From positions 62,001-126,000 of the forward strand of contig CAVZTX010000038.1 of the NCBI GenBank assembly GCA_963778375.1: a stretch of DNA of 64,000 bases. Reading direction: 5' to 3'. How positions within the stretch are numbered: position 1 is the stretch's first letter; each line of letters starts with the position of its first letter. This document shows, in pieces, positions 18,303 through 28,211 of the stretch. The notes beneath the pieces are model-generated. The model searched no databases and was not told the DNA's origin. It worked only from the letters and a program-made list of their open reading frames with translations. The translations under genes were made by a program, and so were the position numbers. Origin of the DNA: CAVZTX01 sp963778375. Lineage in GTDB: Bacteria > Chloroflexota > Ktedonobacteria > Ktedonobacterales > Ktedonobacteraceae.

Positions 18303-18854
18303 CTACAACGTTCGTACGAAGCTGGTAATAATCGCCTGTACCTCTTCCAGTCGTCCTTGGAAGAAGTGATCTGCTCCCTGCACCGCTACCATGCTTTTTG
18401 GAGCAGGTACCTCTTCAAACCATGCCAAGGTCAGATCATAGGGTGCAAGCTCATCTTCCGTCCCCTGAATAATAAGCTTGGGTTTATGGCAGTCCTTCAA
18501 ATAGTCACCATCGAACGAACGAGCAGGAACCCCCAGACCAATCATTGCTTGCACGCGATCATCAATAGCACCCACGCGCAGCCCTACATATGAGCCGAAT
18601 GAAAAGCCTGCCAGCACCACAGGTAAGCCGGGATAGCGTCGGCTCAGAAACTCCAATGCGTAGCGCGTATCATCCATCTCTCCCCGTCCCTCGTCATAGG
18701 TGCCGGTGCTATGACCAACGCCCCGAAAGTTGAAGCGCAACGCGGGCATATTCAACATCTGTAGCGTCTGTGCTACTTTGAAAACCACCTTATTATGCAT
18801 TGTGCCGCCACCAAGGGGGTGTGGATGGCAGACAAGCGCGGCATACCTGGGCAT
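18303..18854 (-). CDS. alpha/beta hydrolase, dienelactone-hydrolase-like
   Basis: The fold is an alpha/beta hydrolase of the short bacterial kind: CHPHPLGGGTMHNKVV near the N terminus, the nucleophile elbow AGFSFGSYVG near residue 90, the acid in GTEDELAPYD and the His in GADHFFQG. Residues normally preceding this start (INIPTPSGHLEGILKPEEEGV) are encoded in frame immediately upstream (to about 18920), but no ATG, GTG or TTG precedes them. The real start may therefore be non-canonical (ATT or CTG), or a base error may have destroyed it. The substrate is unknown. Confidence 0.8.
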   Translation of the reverse strand: MPRYAALVCHPHPLGGGTMHNKVVFKVAQTLQMLNMPALRFNFRGVGHSTGTYDEGRGEMDDTRYALEFLSRRYPGLPVVLAGFSFGSYVGLRVGAIDDRVQAMIGLGVPARSFDGDYLKDCHKPKLIIQGTEDELAPYDLTLAWFEEVPAPKSMVAVQGADHFFQGRLEEVQAIITSFVRTL

Positions 18855-19099
18855 TACACCTTCCTCTTCAGGCTTGAGGATGCCTTCCAGGTGACCGCTG
18901 GGTGTAGGTATGTTAATATGTAGTATCAGGCTGATAAGTCGTCTTCCCTTCTCCTATCATCGCTGCTGACGATCTTTATCGTCCCCCGGGATCCGCGATG
19001 CATTGGTGTTCATCTTGCTTGCGTAGGCTACTATATAATAGTGACTAGTTGCCGATAATATCAATAGTATCACACAACCTCTTAATCGGAGCCAGAGTT

Positions 19100-19381
19100 A
19101 TGGAAACTCATCAACAATCGAGAATTACGTACTGTCCACGCTGCGGAGCGGCCCTACCACGCCCCACTGTTGCCTGCGCTCGCCGAAGTTGTAGACCAGC
19201 AGCACTGCGTCCCATCCGATTGCAACCCATTGATACAGACCCAAAGATGAATGTCACTCTGCCTTCCTCCCTATCTCAAACAGACCTGGAACAGCAACCG
19301 GCAGACCCAATCACCCCGCCCAGGATTGTAACTCCTGCTCTACAGCAACAATTGAGCCTTGAAGAAAATAGCCGTCACTAA
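19100..19381 (+). CDS. small zinc-ribbon-like protein
   Basis: This is a 93-residue protein with one CPRCGAALPRP knuckle close to the N terminus (ITYCPRCG) and a second, imperfect pair (CARRSC). A polar, probably disordered tail follows. The start METHQQS was preferred over an upstream ATG at 19049 because it removes an implausible hydrophobic leader. No function is recognised. Confidence 0.5.
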   Translation: METHQQSRITYCPRCGAALPRPTVACARRSCRPAALRPIRLQPIDTDPKMNVTLPSSLSQTDLEQQPADPITPPRIVTPALQQQLSLEENSRH

Positions 19382-19495
19382 TCACATCATAACAAATAAA
19401 CCCGGCATATAGATGTGTTTTGCTCTTGTAACAGTGTATACTAAGGGTACAGAATATATTCCTGCGTTGTAGGATAAATTTGGAATATGATAAGC

Positions 19496-19525
19496 TTGAC
19501 AAAGGGCTAGAGATTCAATCATAAT
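19496..19525 (+). promoter_or_regulatory. sigma70-type promoter of the thymidylate-kinase-like pair
   Basis: A consensus -35 TTGACA (19496-19501) and a -10 CATAAT (19520-19525) are separated by 18 nt. They stand 46 nt before the ATG at 19572. Confidence 0.6.
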
Positions 19526-19571
19526 CGATGCAACATCTTTCCCTCATCTAACCTGGTAGAAGGACCCTACT

Positions 19572-20327
19572 ATGGAAACGTATGGATCGCATGAATATCC
19601 GGGCCGACTCTTTGTTGTAGAAGGAGTTGATGGCTCCGGTAAAAGCACACAAATAGCGCTGCTTCGCCAATGGCTGATCAGTGAAGGCTATACAGTTTTC
19701 TTCAGCGAATGGAATTCATCTCCCCTTGTAAAACAGACAACGAGCAAGGGCAAGAAAAAACAATTGCTCACGCCAACTACCTTTAGTTTAATCCATGCCA
19801 CCGATTTCGCTGACCGCACCGAGCATGATATCATTCCTCCACTCAAAGCGGGGGCAATCGTGCTGGCGGATCGCTATATCTACACGGCATTTGCCCGCGA
19901 CGTGGCCCGTAACGTCGACTCCCGCTGGGTGCGTGAGCTCTACCAGTTTGCCGTTCAACCCACCGTAGCATTTTATTATCGCGTACCATTGGAAGTTTCG
20001 CTGAGTCGCATTTTAACAGGCCGTACTGAACTCAAGTATTATGAGGCAGGCATGGATCTCGGCCTGAGCAATGATCCTCAAGAGAGCTTTAAATTGTTCC
20101 AACAACGCATCGTCAATGAGTACGAGTCGATGGTGAATGAGTTTGGGCTGACAGTTATGGACGCAACTCTACCCATTCCAGAACAGCAGCGCCGCATGCG
20201 CAAGATTATTCGTCCCTATTTGCAAGGTGTCCGCCGCACTCGCTCGTCTGCAAAGGAATCCGCCTGGGCTGGCCTTGCCCGTGAAATGCGTCCATCACAT
20301 ACGGATATATGGAGAAGTGGCCGATGA
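19572..20327 (+). CDS. thymidylate kinase-like protein 1
   Basis: This P-loop nucleoside-monophosphate kinase is of the dTMP kinase family, about 251 residues against the usual ~210. The P-loop is FVVEGVDGSGKSTQ, followed by the base-binding region and LADRYIYTAFARD, which corresponds to the DR(Y/F) motif. The C-terminal extension of ~30 residues (RRTRSSAKESAW...) is basic. The lid region is shortened to LTGRTELKYYEAGMDL. It overlaps the second kinase-like gene by ATGA, so the two are translationally coupled and may form a heteromer. AGAAGGA precedes the ATG. Confidence 0.82.
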   Translation: METYGSHEYPGRLFVVEGVDGSGKSTQIALLRQWLISEGYTVFFSEWNSSPLVKQTTSKGKKKQLLTPTTFSLIHATDFADRTEHDIIPPLKAGAIVLADRYIYTAFARDVARNVDSRWVRELYQFAVQPTVAFYYRVPLEVSLSRILTGRTELKYYEAGMDLGLSNDPQESFKLFQQRIVNEYESMVNEFGLTVMDATLPIPEQQRRMRKIIRPYLQGVRRTRSSAKESAWAGLAREMRPSHTDIWRSGR

Positions 20328-21019
20328 CCAGGCTCGTATTTTATGGCATTGATGCCATCCATCTGAAAGAGCGCGAAGAAATCTTACCCGGTCGCCTGGT
20401 CGTAATTGAAGGCACTGATGGCGTAGGTCGTACAACACAATTGCACCTGTTGCGTCCCTGGTTGGAGAGTAGCGGCTATGCGGTAGTTGATACCGAGATG
20501 ACCCGCTCGGTATTAGCCGGGGCAGGTCTCAAGCAAGCAAAAGAGGGGCATACACTCGGCACGATTACGCTCAACCTTTTCTATGCCACCGACTTTGTAG
20601 ACCGCTTCGAGAACCAGATTCTGCCTGCCCTGCGAGCCGGTTTTATCGTACTCACCGACCGCTATATTTACTCGCTGATGGCGCGTGCGCTTGTGCGCGG
20701 TGCCGACCCAAAGTGGATTCGCTCTATTTACGGTCTGGCACTCAAGCCCGATGCGATCTTTTATCTGAAGGTCGGTATCGATGATTTGATCCCACGTGTG
20801 TTGCAGCGCGGCGGTTTCGATTACTGGGAGTCGGGCATGGATTTGCGCCTCGGTGATGACCTCTTTGAGAGTTTCGTCAATTATCAAACACGCTTGCTTG
20901 AGCAGTTTGATGCCATGACCAAAGAATATGGCTTTCAGGTGCTCGATGCCGGCCAGCCCGTTGATCAACTTGCCGAGCAACTCAAACAGAAGATTTTGCC
21001 GCTTCTGCCGCAGGGATAA
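20324..21019 (+). CDS. thymidylate kinase-like protein 2 with altered P-loop
   Basis: This is a paralogue of the preceding gene, starting at the ATG that overlaps its stop (MTRLVFYGID). The Walker A segment reads VIEGTDGVGRTTQ: the catalytic lysine of GxxGxGK(S/T) is replaced by arginine. Other motifs persist (LTDRYIYSLMARALVRGAD, DYWESGMDLRLGDD). The N-terminal ~20 residues are an extension. It may be a regulatory or non-canonical partner of protein 1. The kinase activity cannot be judged from sequence. Confidence 0.8.
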   Translation: MTRLVFYGIDAIHLKEREEILPGRLVVIEGTDGVGRTTQLHLLRPWLESSGYAVVDTEMTRSVLAGAGLKQAKEGHTLGTITLNLFYATDFVDRFENQILPALRAGFIVLTDRYIYSLMARALVRGADPKWIRSIYGLALKPDAIFYLKVGIDDLIPRVLQRGGFDYWESGMDLRLGDDLFESFVNYQTRLLEQFDAMTKEYGFQVLDAGQPVDQLAEQLKQKILPLLPQG

Positions 21020-21032
21020 GTAGTATAGCTGC

Positions 21033-24000
21033 TTATCCCACAATCTGCGCCTCAACCATGCCCTTCCCAAGCACAGCTTCTAGTTTGTCTCGCAACTCGG
21101 TGCAGTAATACATGGTATTATCTCTGGGAGTCAGGCGTGCCTGCCATTCTCCGTTCGCAATCATGATTTCATAATGATCGCGACCGGGACGTTCTCGGAT
21201 ATGGCGGTAGATATCCTGTACCTTCATAATATCATCCGAAACAGCACGCTCATCACTACCGCTGAGGTGAAGTGTGAGCCAGACCAGGTAACGTTTGCGA
21301 TTCATTTCTTCTTCAGCTGCGTGCAACTGTTCAACGCTATTACACAAAATCCCTGGTTCGTCGCGCCGCACCTGCACCTCTCCATGCACGATGACAACCG
21401 TATCCTCGACCCACAATTCCGCTGTCTCCTCATACAGCCGAGGAAAGATTGTCACACCAATCGTACCGTCCATATCCTCAAGCTGAACGACGCACATCGT
21501 ATCGCCCTTCTTGGTCGTGATGCGCCGTGCCTCTTTAATCGTTCCCCCCAGTACCACCTTGCGCTTGTCGAGTTCTTCGGTGATCTGCGCCGTCGTATGC
21601 GTCACCTGATCTTTGAGGAGTTCGCTGAGATAGGAGAGGGGATGTTTCGAGATGTAGATGCCAATCAGTTCTTTTTCCCATTGCAGCAACTGTTTGCGCG
21701 AAATCTCTCCAGCATTCATATTGAGGACAAACTCAAAGGCATTCTCTATCTCTTCCATATCGCCAAATAGGCTCACCATGCCCCGTTCCTTCGCGGCTCG
21801 CTGATTCTTGCCAAACTGCATTGCCCGCTCCACCAATTCGAGCAACTGGTGGCGTTTGCCGTCGGCAAGCGAGTCCATCGCTCCCGCTTTAATCAGCGTC
21901 TCAATAGCTCCCTTGCCCACATATTTAGGATCAACCCGCGTGCAGAAATCCGCCAGCGATTTGAAAGTGCCGCCTTCGCTCCTTGCTCGCACAATTTCAC
22001 CAATCGGACCCTCGCCAATACCTTTGATGGCCAGCAGACCGAAGCGCACGCCGTCATCCTCAACGCTAAAGCCCCGCTCACTCCGATTGACATCAGGTCC
22101 CAGCACTTCAACACCCATACGTTTGCATTCCGAGATGGCGTTCGCGATCTTCTTCGCATCCGAAGCTTCCGTAGTCATCGTCGCGGCCATAAACTCCGCT
22201 GTATAGTTCGCTTTCAGATAAGCCGTATAGAACGCGACGACGGCATAACTCGCGGCATGCGCCTTGTTAAAGCCATAACCGCCGAACGGAAGGATCAAGG
22301 TAAAGAGCTGTTCAGCAATATCGCGCCTCACACCGTTTTTCACGCAGCCTTCGATAAAATCGCCCTTGTAGCCCTCTACCTCATCCATCTTCTTTTTGCT
22401 CAGCGCTTTGCGGAACTTATTGACTTTGCCCCACGAGAAGCCCGCCAGATTGACGCCGATAAAGAGCACCTGGTCCTGGTACACAATTACACCATAGGAC
22501 TCCGCTAGCCACTCTTCCAGGCGCGGATCGAGGTACGTGATTTTCTTCCGTCCGTGCTTGGCATCGATGAAATCGGGAATGCTATCCATCGGGCCAGGAC
22601 GATACAGCGCTATCATCGCCATGATATCTTCGATGCAGGTTGGCTTGAGTTGTTTGATGTACTCGGTCATCTTCGCGCCCTCAAGCTGGAAGATGCCCGT
22701 GGTCTCACCGCTCGCCAGCAAGTCGAAGGCCTTTTGCCGCTTGGCGTTCTGCACATCATCGCCCGGCACGGGATCGAGCGGCACCTTCTCCAGCACCACC
22801 TCTTCACCATTGCGCGACTGCCGAATGAACTTGAGCGTATTATCCAGGATGGTTAGGTTGGAGAGGCCCAGAAAGTCGAACTTAATCAGTCCAAGCTCTT
22901 CCAGGTGCGCCTGTTCATATTGCGTGATGCGTCCCTTGCTCGGGTCTTTGGTGTCACGCGACTGCAGCGGCACAAAGTGTTCCAGCGCTTCGTTGGCGAC
23001 AATCACCCCTGCCGCATGTATGCCAGTCGAACGCACTGCGCCTTCCAGTTTTAATGCCTGGTCGATGATCTCCTGCGCAACCTTGCTTTCTTTATACAGG
23101 TCGTTCAACTCTTTGACACCATCGAGCGATCCTTGCAGCGTCACTTTCGGACCTACAGGAATGAGCCGCGTGATGCGATCACCCACCTCCTGCTCTCCCA
23201 TCACACGCGCCACGTCCTTGACCGATGCTTTGGCAGCCATCGTATTGAACGTGACCATCTGCGCCACGCTGTCCGCTCCATATTTACGCGCCACGTACTC
23301 GATCACTTCCTCACGCCGGTTATCAGGGAAGTCCATATCGATATCGGGCATGTCGGCACGTTCTGGATTAAAAAAGCGTTCGAAAGGCAATTGGTAGCGC
23401 AACGGGTCAACATTTGTGATGCCAAGCGTATAGGCCATGATGCTTCCCGCAGCCGAACCACGTGCGGAACAACGGATGCCACGCGAACGTGCGTAGTTCA
23501 CAAAGTCCCACTCAATCAGGAAATATGGCACAAAGCCTTTCTGTGCGATCAGGTCAATCTCATAGTCAAGCTGCTTCGAAATCGATTCGGTCATCTCGCC
23601 AAAACGTTCTTTGACTCCCTCAAAACATAGGGCACGTAGGTAGTCTTTCTGGGAAGCATAGTCCGGGGGAATGACATAGTTAGGCAGCTGCGCTTTATAG
23701 GCCAGAGGATCAACACTGCACTGCTCCGCGATACGCACACTATTCGTCAACGCGTCAGGCAAATCAGGAAAGAGCCGCGCCATCTCTTCCGGGCTTTTCA
23801 GATAATATTCCTGGCTATCAAACTTCATACGCTTGGGCGTATTCAACTGCTTGCCCGTCTGCACGCACAGCAGCACATCATGTGAATCGGCATCGTGCGC
23901 ATTCACATAGTGCAGGTCGTTCGTCACCACCATTTCAATCTGCAAATCTTTATGCATCCGATAGAGCAATTGATTGAGCTGCCCCTGTGGCGAAGGCTGA

Positions 24001-24554
24001 CCTTCATCAAAGATGCCGTGATGCTCTTGGATTTCAAGGTAGAAGTTTTCCGGTCCGAACACATCCTGATACCAACGTGCCATTTTATAGGCATCTTCCT
24101 GTTGCTCTTTGAGCAGCTTCTTGGGAATCTCCCCGGAAAGGCACGAAGATGTGACAACCAATCCTTCAGAATATTTCGCCAGGACGCTTTTATCGATACG
24201 CGGCCGCAAGTGCCATCCCTCGGTATTGGCAATCGTGGTCAACTTCAGCAGGTTATAATACCCGGTATTATTCTTCGCCAGCAGCAGCAGGTGATGATAA
24301 TCATCGCTGAAACGCTTCGAGTGATCGTGCATATTCTCAGTCAGATATGCCTCAATGCCGATCACCGGATTAATGCCCTCAGCCTTGCACGCCTTGAAAA
24401 ACTCAATCGCGCCATACATCGCGCCATGATCCGTAATCGCCAGGTGCTGCATTCCCAACGCTTTCGCCGATTTCACCAGCTTCTTGATGCGGCTAAAGCC
24501 ATCCAGCAATGAATACTCGGTATGGACATGCAGATGTGCAAAGTCGGCACTCAT
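21033..24554 (-). CDS. dnaE: DNA polymerase III alpha subunit
   Basis: This is a full-length replicative polymerase of 1173 residues. The PHP domain begins FAHLHVHTEYSLLDG. The polymerase catalytic aspartates are in PDIDMDFPDNRREE near 402-404, with the third in IKFDFLGLSN near 560. RGSAAGSIMAY and YQDQVLFIG are further family motifs. The C-terminal OB fold lies at about 980-1070. The ATG follows CGGAGGAATTTTC. It is convergent with the kinase pair, 13 nt apart. The upstream region (24555-24650) contains TTGACT and TATTAT 15 nt apart on the minus strand, a marginal promoter. Confidence 0.96.
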   Translation of the reverse strand: MSADFAHLHVHTEYSLLDGFSRIKKLVKSAKALGMQHLAITDHGAMYGAIEFFKACKAEGINPVIGIEAYLTENMHDHSKRFSDDYHHLLLLAKNNTGYYNLLKLTTIANTEGWHLRPRIDKSVLAKYSEGLVVTSSCLSGEIPKKLLKEQQEDAYKMARWYQDVFGPENFYLEIQEHHGIFDEGQPSPQGQLNQLLYRMHKDLQIEMVVTNDLHYVNAHDADSHDVLLCVQTGKQLNTPKRMKFDSQEYYLKSPEEMARLFPDLPDALTNSVRIAEQCSVDPLAYKAQLPNYVIPPDYASQKDYLRALCFEGVKERFGEMTESISKQLDYEIDLIAQKGFVPYFLIEWDFVNYARSRGIRCSARGSAAGSIMAYTLGITNVDPLRYQLPFERFFNPERADMPDIDMDFPDNRREEVIEYVARKYGADSVAQMVTFNTMAAKASVKDVARVMGEQEVGDRITRLIPVGPKVTLQGSLDGVKELNDLYKESKVAQEIIDQALKLEGAVRSTGIHAAGVIVANEALEHFVPLQSRDTKDPSKGRITQYEQAHLEELGLIKFDFLGLSNLTILDNTLKFIRQSRNGEEVVLEKVPLDPVPGDDVQNAKRQKAFDLLASGETTGIFQLEGAKMTEYIKQLKPTCIEDIMAMIALYRPGPMDSIPDFIDAKHGRKKITYLDPRLEEWLAESYGVIVYQDQVLFIGVNLAGFSWGKVNKFRKALSKKKMDEVEGYKGDFIEGCVKNGVRRDIAEQLFTLILPFGGYGFNKAHAASYAVVAFYTAYLKANYTAEFMAATMTTEASDAKKIANAISECKRMGVEVLGPDVNRSERGFSVEDDGVRFGLLAIKGIGEGPIGEIVRARSEGGTFKSLADFCTRVDPKYVGKGAIETLIKAGAMDSLADGKRHQLLELVERAMQFGKNQRAAKERGMVSLFGDMEEIENAFEFVLNMNAGEISRKQLLQWEKELIGIYISKHPLSYLSELLKDQVTHTTAQITEELDKRKVVLGGTIKEARRITTKKGDTMCVVQLEDMDGTIGVTIFPRLYEETAELWVEDTVVIVHGEVQVRRDEPGILCNSVEQLHAAEEEMNRKRYLVWLTLHLSGSDERAVSDDIMKVQDIYRHIRERPGRDHYEIMIANGEWQARLTPRDNTMYYCTELRDKLEAVLGKGMVEAQIVG

Positions 24555-24662
24555 GAAAATTCCTCCGTCTCAAATATCTATCTCTAGGATAATAGGTCAT
24601 ATATTCTAAAGTCAAGGGGTTAGCGGAAATGTACTTTTCACTAGATACAACGTGTCAGATGG

Positions 24663-24690
24663 GTTACACTCACGCAATCGGGACATTTTT
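24663..24690 (+). repeat. direct repeat flanking the ECF/permease module (left copy)
   Basis: This copy, starting GTTACACTCACGCAATCGGG, matches 34139-34166 at about 23 of 28 positions. The two copies have the same orientation and bracket the module. Confidence 0.5.
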
Positions 24691-24830
24691 GGAGGAAAGT
24701 CTGAGGTGTTATAGCTGACGAAGTTATGTACCATCGCATCACTGAGCGGAACCTACGCGACCCTCTATAGCATGCAAGCAGAACATTATCAGTGATCTGG
24801 TAGGGATTTGCGCAATACATTTCCCCTGTA

Positions 24831-24860
24831 TTGCGTAATGTAATATGGCAGACCTATTTT
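24831..24860 (+). promoter_or_regulatory. promoter-like motif shared by permeases 2 and 3
   Basis: TTGCGTAATGTA occurs here and again at 29994, at a similar distance before permease 3. With -35 TTGCGT (24831-24836) and -10 TATTTT (24855-24860) the spacer is 18 nt. The leader up to the ATG (GAAAGGAGCGGCAT) is identical in both. Confidence 0.5.
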
Positions 24861-24880
24861 CGCACTGAAAGGAGCGGCAT

Positions 24881-27594
24881 ATGTGGTCTTACATTTTTCT
24901 CCTATTCCGGCGGCAGCCGGGCAAAAGCGCGTTGGCAAGTGGCGGCTTTCTGTTGGCTGCCTGTGCCCTCATCCTCCTGAGCGCAACCACCCAGACCACT
25001 GTTGCCGTCGGGAATCAAATCATCGGTCAGAGTTGGCGTTCGAGCTACGACCTGGTTGTCCTTCCTCCACAAGCAAAGATACCCTCGCAGAACACTCTTC
25101 CAGCCGATCTCCTCGAAAGCTACAATGGCGGCATCAGTATGCAACAATATGCCCAGATCAAGAGTGTACCAGGCGTAGAAGTCGCCGCACCCATTGCCAG
25201 CATCGGCTCTCTACCTTTGCCCGTCTCACGTATCTTCTTGCCCCGTGACTATCCTGAGGGCTACTACCAGCTCACCTGGACGGTCATCGCATTTAATGGG
25301 CAGAAGCAACTCATTGAATATCAACACAGTCGGTCGTCTATAATCTCCCACATCCCTGTACAGGCAACGGTCTAGACGAGGCCAATGCATTAGAGAAACT
25401 GGACATTGCCTACGAGGGATGCGGCGACGATCACCAGCCCTTGCTGAATTTCCAAACCCCAGTGACAGGAGCCTTTTTACTGGATGCGATTGACCCACAG
25501 GCCGAGAGCCAACTTGTCCATCTCGACAAGAGCATTACCGCAGGTCGCATGTTGACCGAAAAAGATACGACCCACGGGGATAGCCGTCTTCCGCCCAACT
25601 ACGGTTATTTCGTTATCACCAAGTCAGGAAAGGTGGAGGAACTTCCGCTCGAATCTATTCCCATGCTCATACAGCAACATCTTCCTGGTCACATCACACT
25701 CATGGCAACCTTTACTCAGTTGTTGTTAGGTCATTTGACAGTTGCACAACTCCAGGCACATGGTGGAGCAACCTATCTGATGCACCTGCCTTCACAGAAA
25801 GTGCTCTTTCATGTTCCAGTCCCGCTTGGACAAGATAATCCGCTGCGTTTCTCTGGGACCGATCTACAATGGAACGGGCATAGTTGGCAGCGGATTGCTG
25901 CATTCGACCCGAATTATGATCCCATAGCGCCCTTCCTGCTCAGTTTCACAGGAGCATCAACGCCTGGCGGATTGACCTATCAATCGAGAACAGGACCAGA
26001 TGGACAGTCTGCCTATGCGCTAGTGCCCACAGGAATACAAGGCCCTGAAGTGGCTTTCCGTGCTCTTTCCCCCTTACACACTGTGCTCACACCAGGAGTC
26101 GACGTGGGCTACGATTTTGAAGTCATCGGGCAATTTTCGAATCAGCAGATGGCGGCACAGTTTGACAATCCTCTGAACTGGCTTCCTGAAAATACCTATA
26201 CCGTCCCACCGGTCGTCATCCGCTACAACGGCCAGGGACAGCCTGTTCCGACTGCCCAGTTGCTACCAACGACCAATCAAGCAGGGTACCTGACACAACC
26301 TCCCCTTGCACTAACAACGCTTGCCGCTGCCCAGGAACTCAAAGGCGACACTGCCATCAGTGCCATTCGCATTCGTGTGAGCGGAGTCAATGCCGCCGAT
26401 CCAACAAGTTGGAAGCGTATTCAACAGGTCGCGGCGCTGATTGAGCAGCGCACCCACCTGCATGTGTTAGTAACGCTTGGCTCCTCACCGCGGCCCACAT
26501 TGGTTTATGTGCCTGGGCTACAACAGGGACAGTTGGGCGCGCAACAGACCATTGCTCCCATCGGCTGGATAGAGGAGCGCTGGATCGCCATCGGCACTTC
26601 CATTCTCTATATTGCGCAATTGGGAGCGATCCGCTTGCTCTTGATCGGAGCTGTGCTCGCCATCTGCCTTGGCTATATCGTCGTCTCGCTTAGTTCGTTG
26701 GTAACGACCCAGCGCGCCGAATTTGCCATACTCAGCGCTCTAGGCTGGAGACCCTGGCAACCTGCACGGCTCTTCCTGAGCAAGACGCTCCTCTTGGCGC
26801 TGTTAGGAGGTGCTCTTGGCCTGGGTATCGCTCTGCTCATCTGCAAGCTTTTGAGTGCTACCCCGATCTGGTTGATGGTGATGTGGACATTACCAGCCAT
26901 ACTCGTGCTAGCCTTGTTGAGTTCACTCTATCCACTTTGGCTCATCTGGCGTATTCGTCCCGCGGAAATGCTGCGAGATAGCGCATCGATCACTCCTCCC
27001 AAAGCCAAGTATACCGAGAGCTTTCCCCTCTGGTCTTTCGTCTCTCCACTCTGGACACTGGTGGCTCGCAACTTAGCTCGTTCGCGGGCACGGACGTTGC
27101 TGACGATCTTCAGCCTCTTCTTCTCCACACTACTGCTGATGCTGATGGTGAGCAGCATCCTTGCGCTGCGCCAGACACTTACAGGCACATTGCTGGGCAA
27201 CTTCGTGCTGCTGCAAACGGCGGTCCCCCAGATTGCCGGGTGCGTTTTTGCTGTGCTGCTCTCGTTTCTGAGCGTCACCGATCTGTTGCTCCTCCAGGTG
27301 CGCGAGCGACAGCGTGAGATTGGCTTGTTACAAGCCATTGGCTGGCGAGCAGGGCAGATACATCGCATGTTTGTACAGGAGGGAATCACGGTAGCATTGA
27401 TAAGCTCACTACCCGCTGTGCTGATAGCGGCACGGATACTGGTCGTACAGCACATCAACCAGCAACTTGTCTCACCACTCATAGTAGCCTTGGGTACGGT
27501 GATACTCATGGCGCTGGTCGCTGCTCTAGCATCCATTCCTGCCCTCCGTGCAATCAATCGCTTACCGGTCAATGATATACTGCGAGCCGAGTGA
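24881..27594 (+). CDS. FtsX-like ABC permease with large ectodomain, copy 2 (frameshifted)
   Basis: This is a paralogue of copies 1 and 3 with the same layout: TM1 (SALASGGFLLAACALILLS), an ectodomain of ~530 residues containing ESQLVHLDKSITAGRML, three helices, then the second four-helix FtsX unit ending LPVNDILRAE. Its ATG follows AAAGGAG. A frame change at ~25324-25334 splits it. In the restored frame the segment VYNLPHPCTGNGLDEANALEKLD aligns with YYYVPSNCTNNPALGLEDALS of copy 3. Its 3' end overlaps the leader of the ECF sigma gene, so sigma, anti-sigma-like gene, ATPase and permeases are probably one regulon. Confidence 0.84.
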
Positions 27595-27614
27595 GGACAA
27601 AGGAAGAAGAGTGC

Positions 27615-28211
27615 ATGAGCATGAAAAGCATCACCATCTCGACGATCTGGTTATCTCTAATGAGACAGGAGAATCGGCGTAAGCGTCTTATAGACGAGCA
27701 CAATATCTGTTTTGATGCGCTCTACCAAAAGCATTATTCTGCCATATTTGCGTTTTTACACTTCTTGGTTGGAACGCCCGAAGCTGCAGAAGACCTGACC
27801 TCGCTCGTTTTTGAAAAGGTCTGGATGCATCTGGAGGACATACAGGCACACGATATGGTGGGTCCCTGGATCTTTCGTATTGCCCGCAATTGCGCCACCG
27901 ATTATTTCCGACGCTGCAAGCCAACTGTTTCGCTGGAATGCCTCCTATCTGCGCAACATCCCCTGATTGGCTTTGTAGAGGAGATAGCGATTGCGCATGA
28001 GGAAGAGCGCATCCTGCTGGCACATCTCAGCCAATTATCCGAACGCGAACGCGAAGTAATTGGCTTAAAATTTGCCGTAGGCATGACGAATAGAGAAATT
28101 GCACGCATTCTTCAAGTGCCGGAAGGGACGATTAGCTCATTGCTTCATCGGACACTGCGGCGATTGCGTGCTGCTCTCAACGAGGATGGAGGTCTTCATG
28201 AACGACAATGA
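27615..28211 (+). CDS. ECF sigma-70 family factor
   Basis: This is a roughly 199-residue extracytoplasmic-function sigma factor. Region 2 is YSAIFAFLHFLVGTPEAAEDLTSLVFEKVW with the FRIARNCATDYFRR helix. Region 4 is LSEREREVIGLKFAVGMTNREIARIL followed by the EGTISSLLHRTLRRLR recognition helix. The ATG at 27615 follows AGGAAGAAG; an upstream GTG overlapping the permease stop is less likely. The next gene starts 14 nt inside its 3' end, typical for a sigma/anti-sigma pair. Confidence 0.88.
   Translation: MSMKSITISTIWLSLMRQENRRKRLIDEHNICFDALYQKHYSAIFAFLHFLVGTPEAAEDLTSLVFEKVWMHLEDIQAHDMVGPWIFRIARNCATDYFRRCKPTVSLECLLSAQHPLIGFVEEIAIAHEEERILLAHLSQLSEREREVIGLKFAVGMTNREIARILQVPEGTISSLLHRTLRRLRAALNEDGGLHERQ

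Larger units (their letters stand above)
24555..24880. other. divergent intergenic region dnaE/permease 2
   Basis: This 326-bp stretch holds no reading frame of note. It contains one copy of a degenerate direct repeat (24663-24690) and the promoter-like motif of the permease gene (24831-24860). A short dyad, GCAATACA...TGTATTGC, lies around 24811-24834. Confidence 0.6.

Noticed and set aside
21849..22508. Long frames antisense to dnaE (also 22537-23397)
   Set aside because: They are shadows of the well-supported dnaE gene and show no motif or ribosome site.
24811..24838. GCAATACA/TGTATTGC dyad as an ECF operator
   Set aside because: The dyad is not present before permease 3, whereas TTGCGTAATGTA is, so only the latter is reported.
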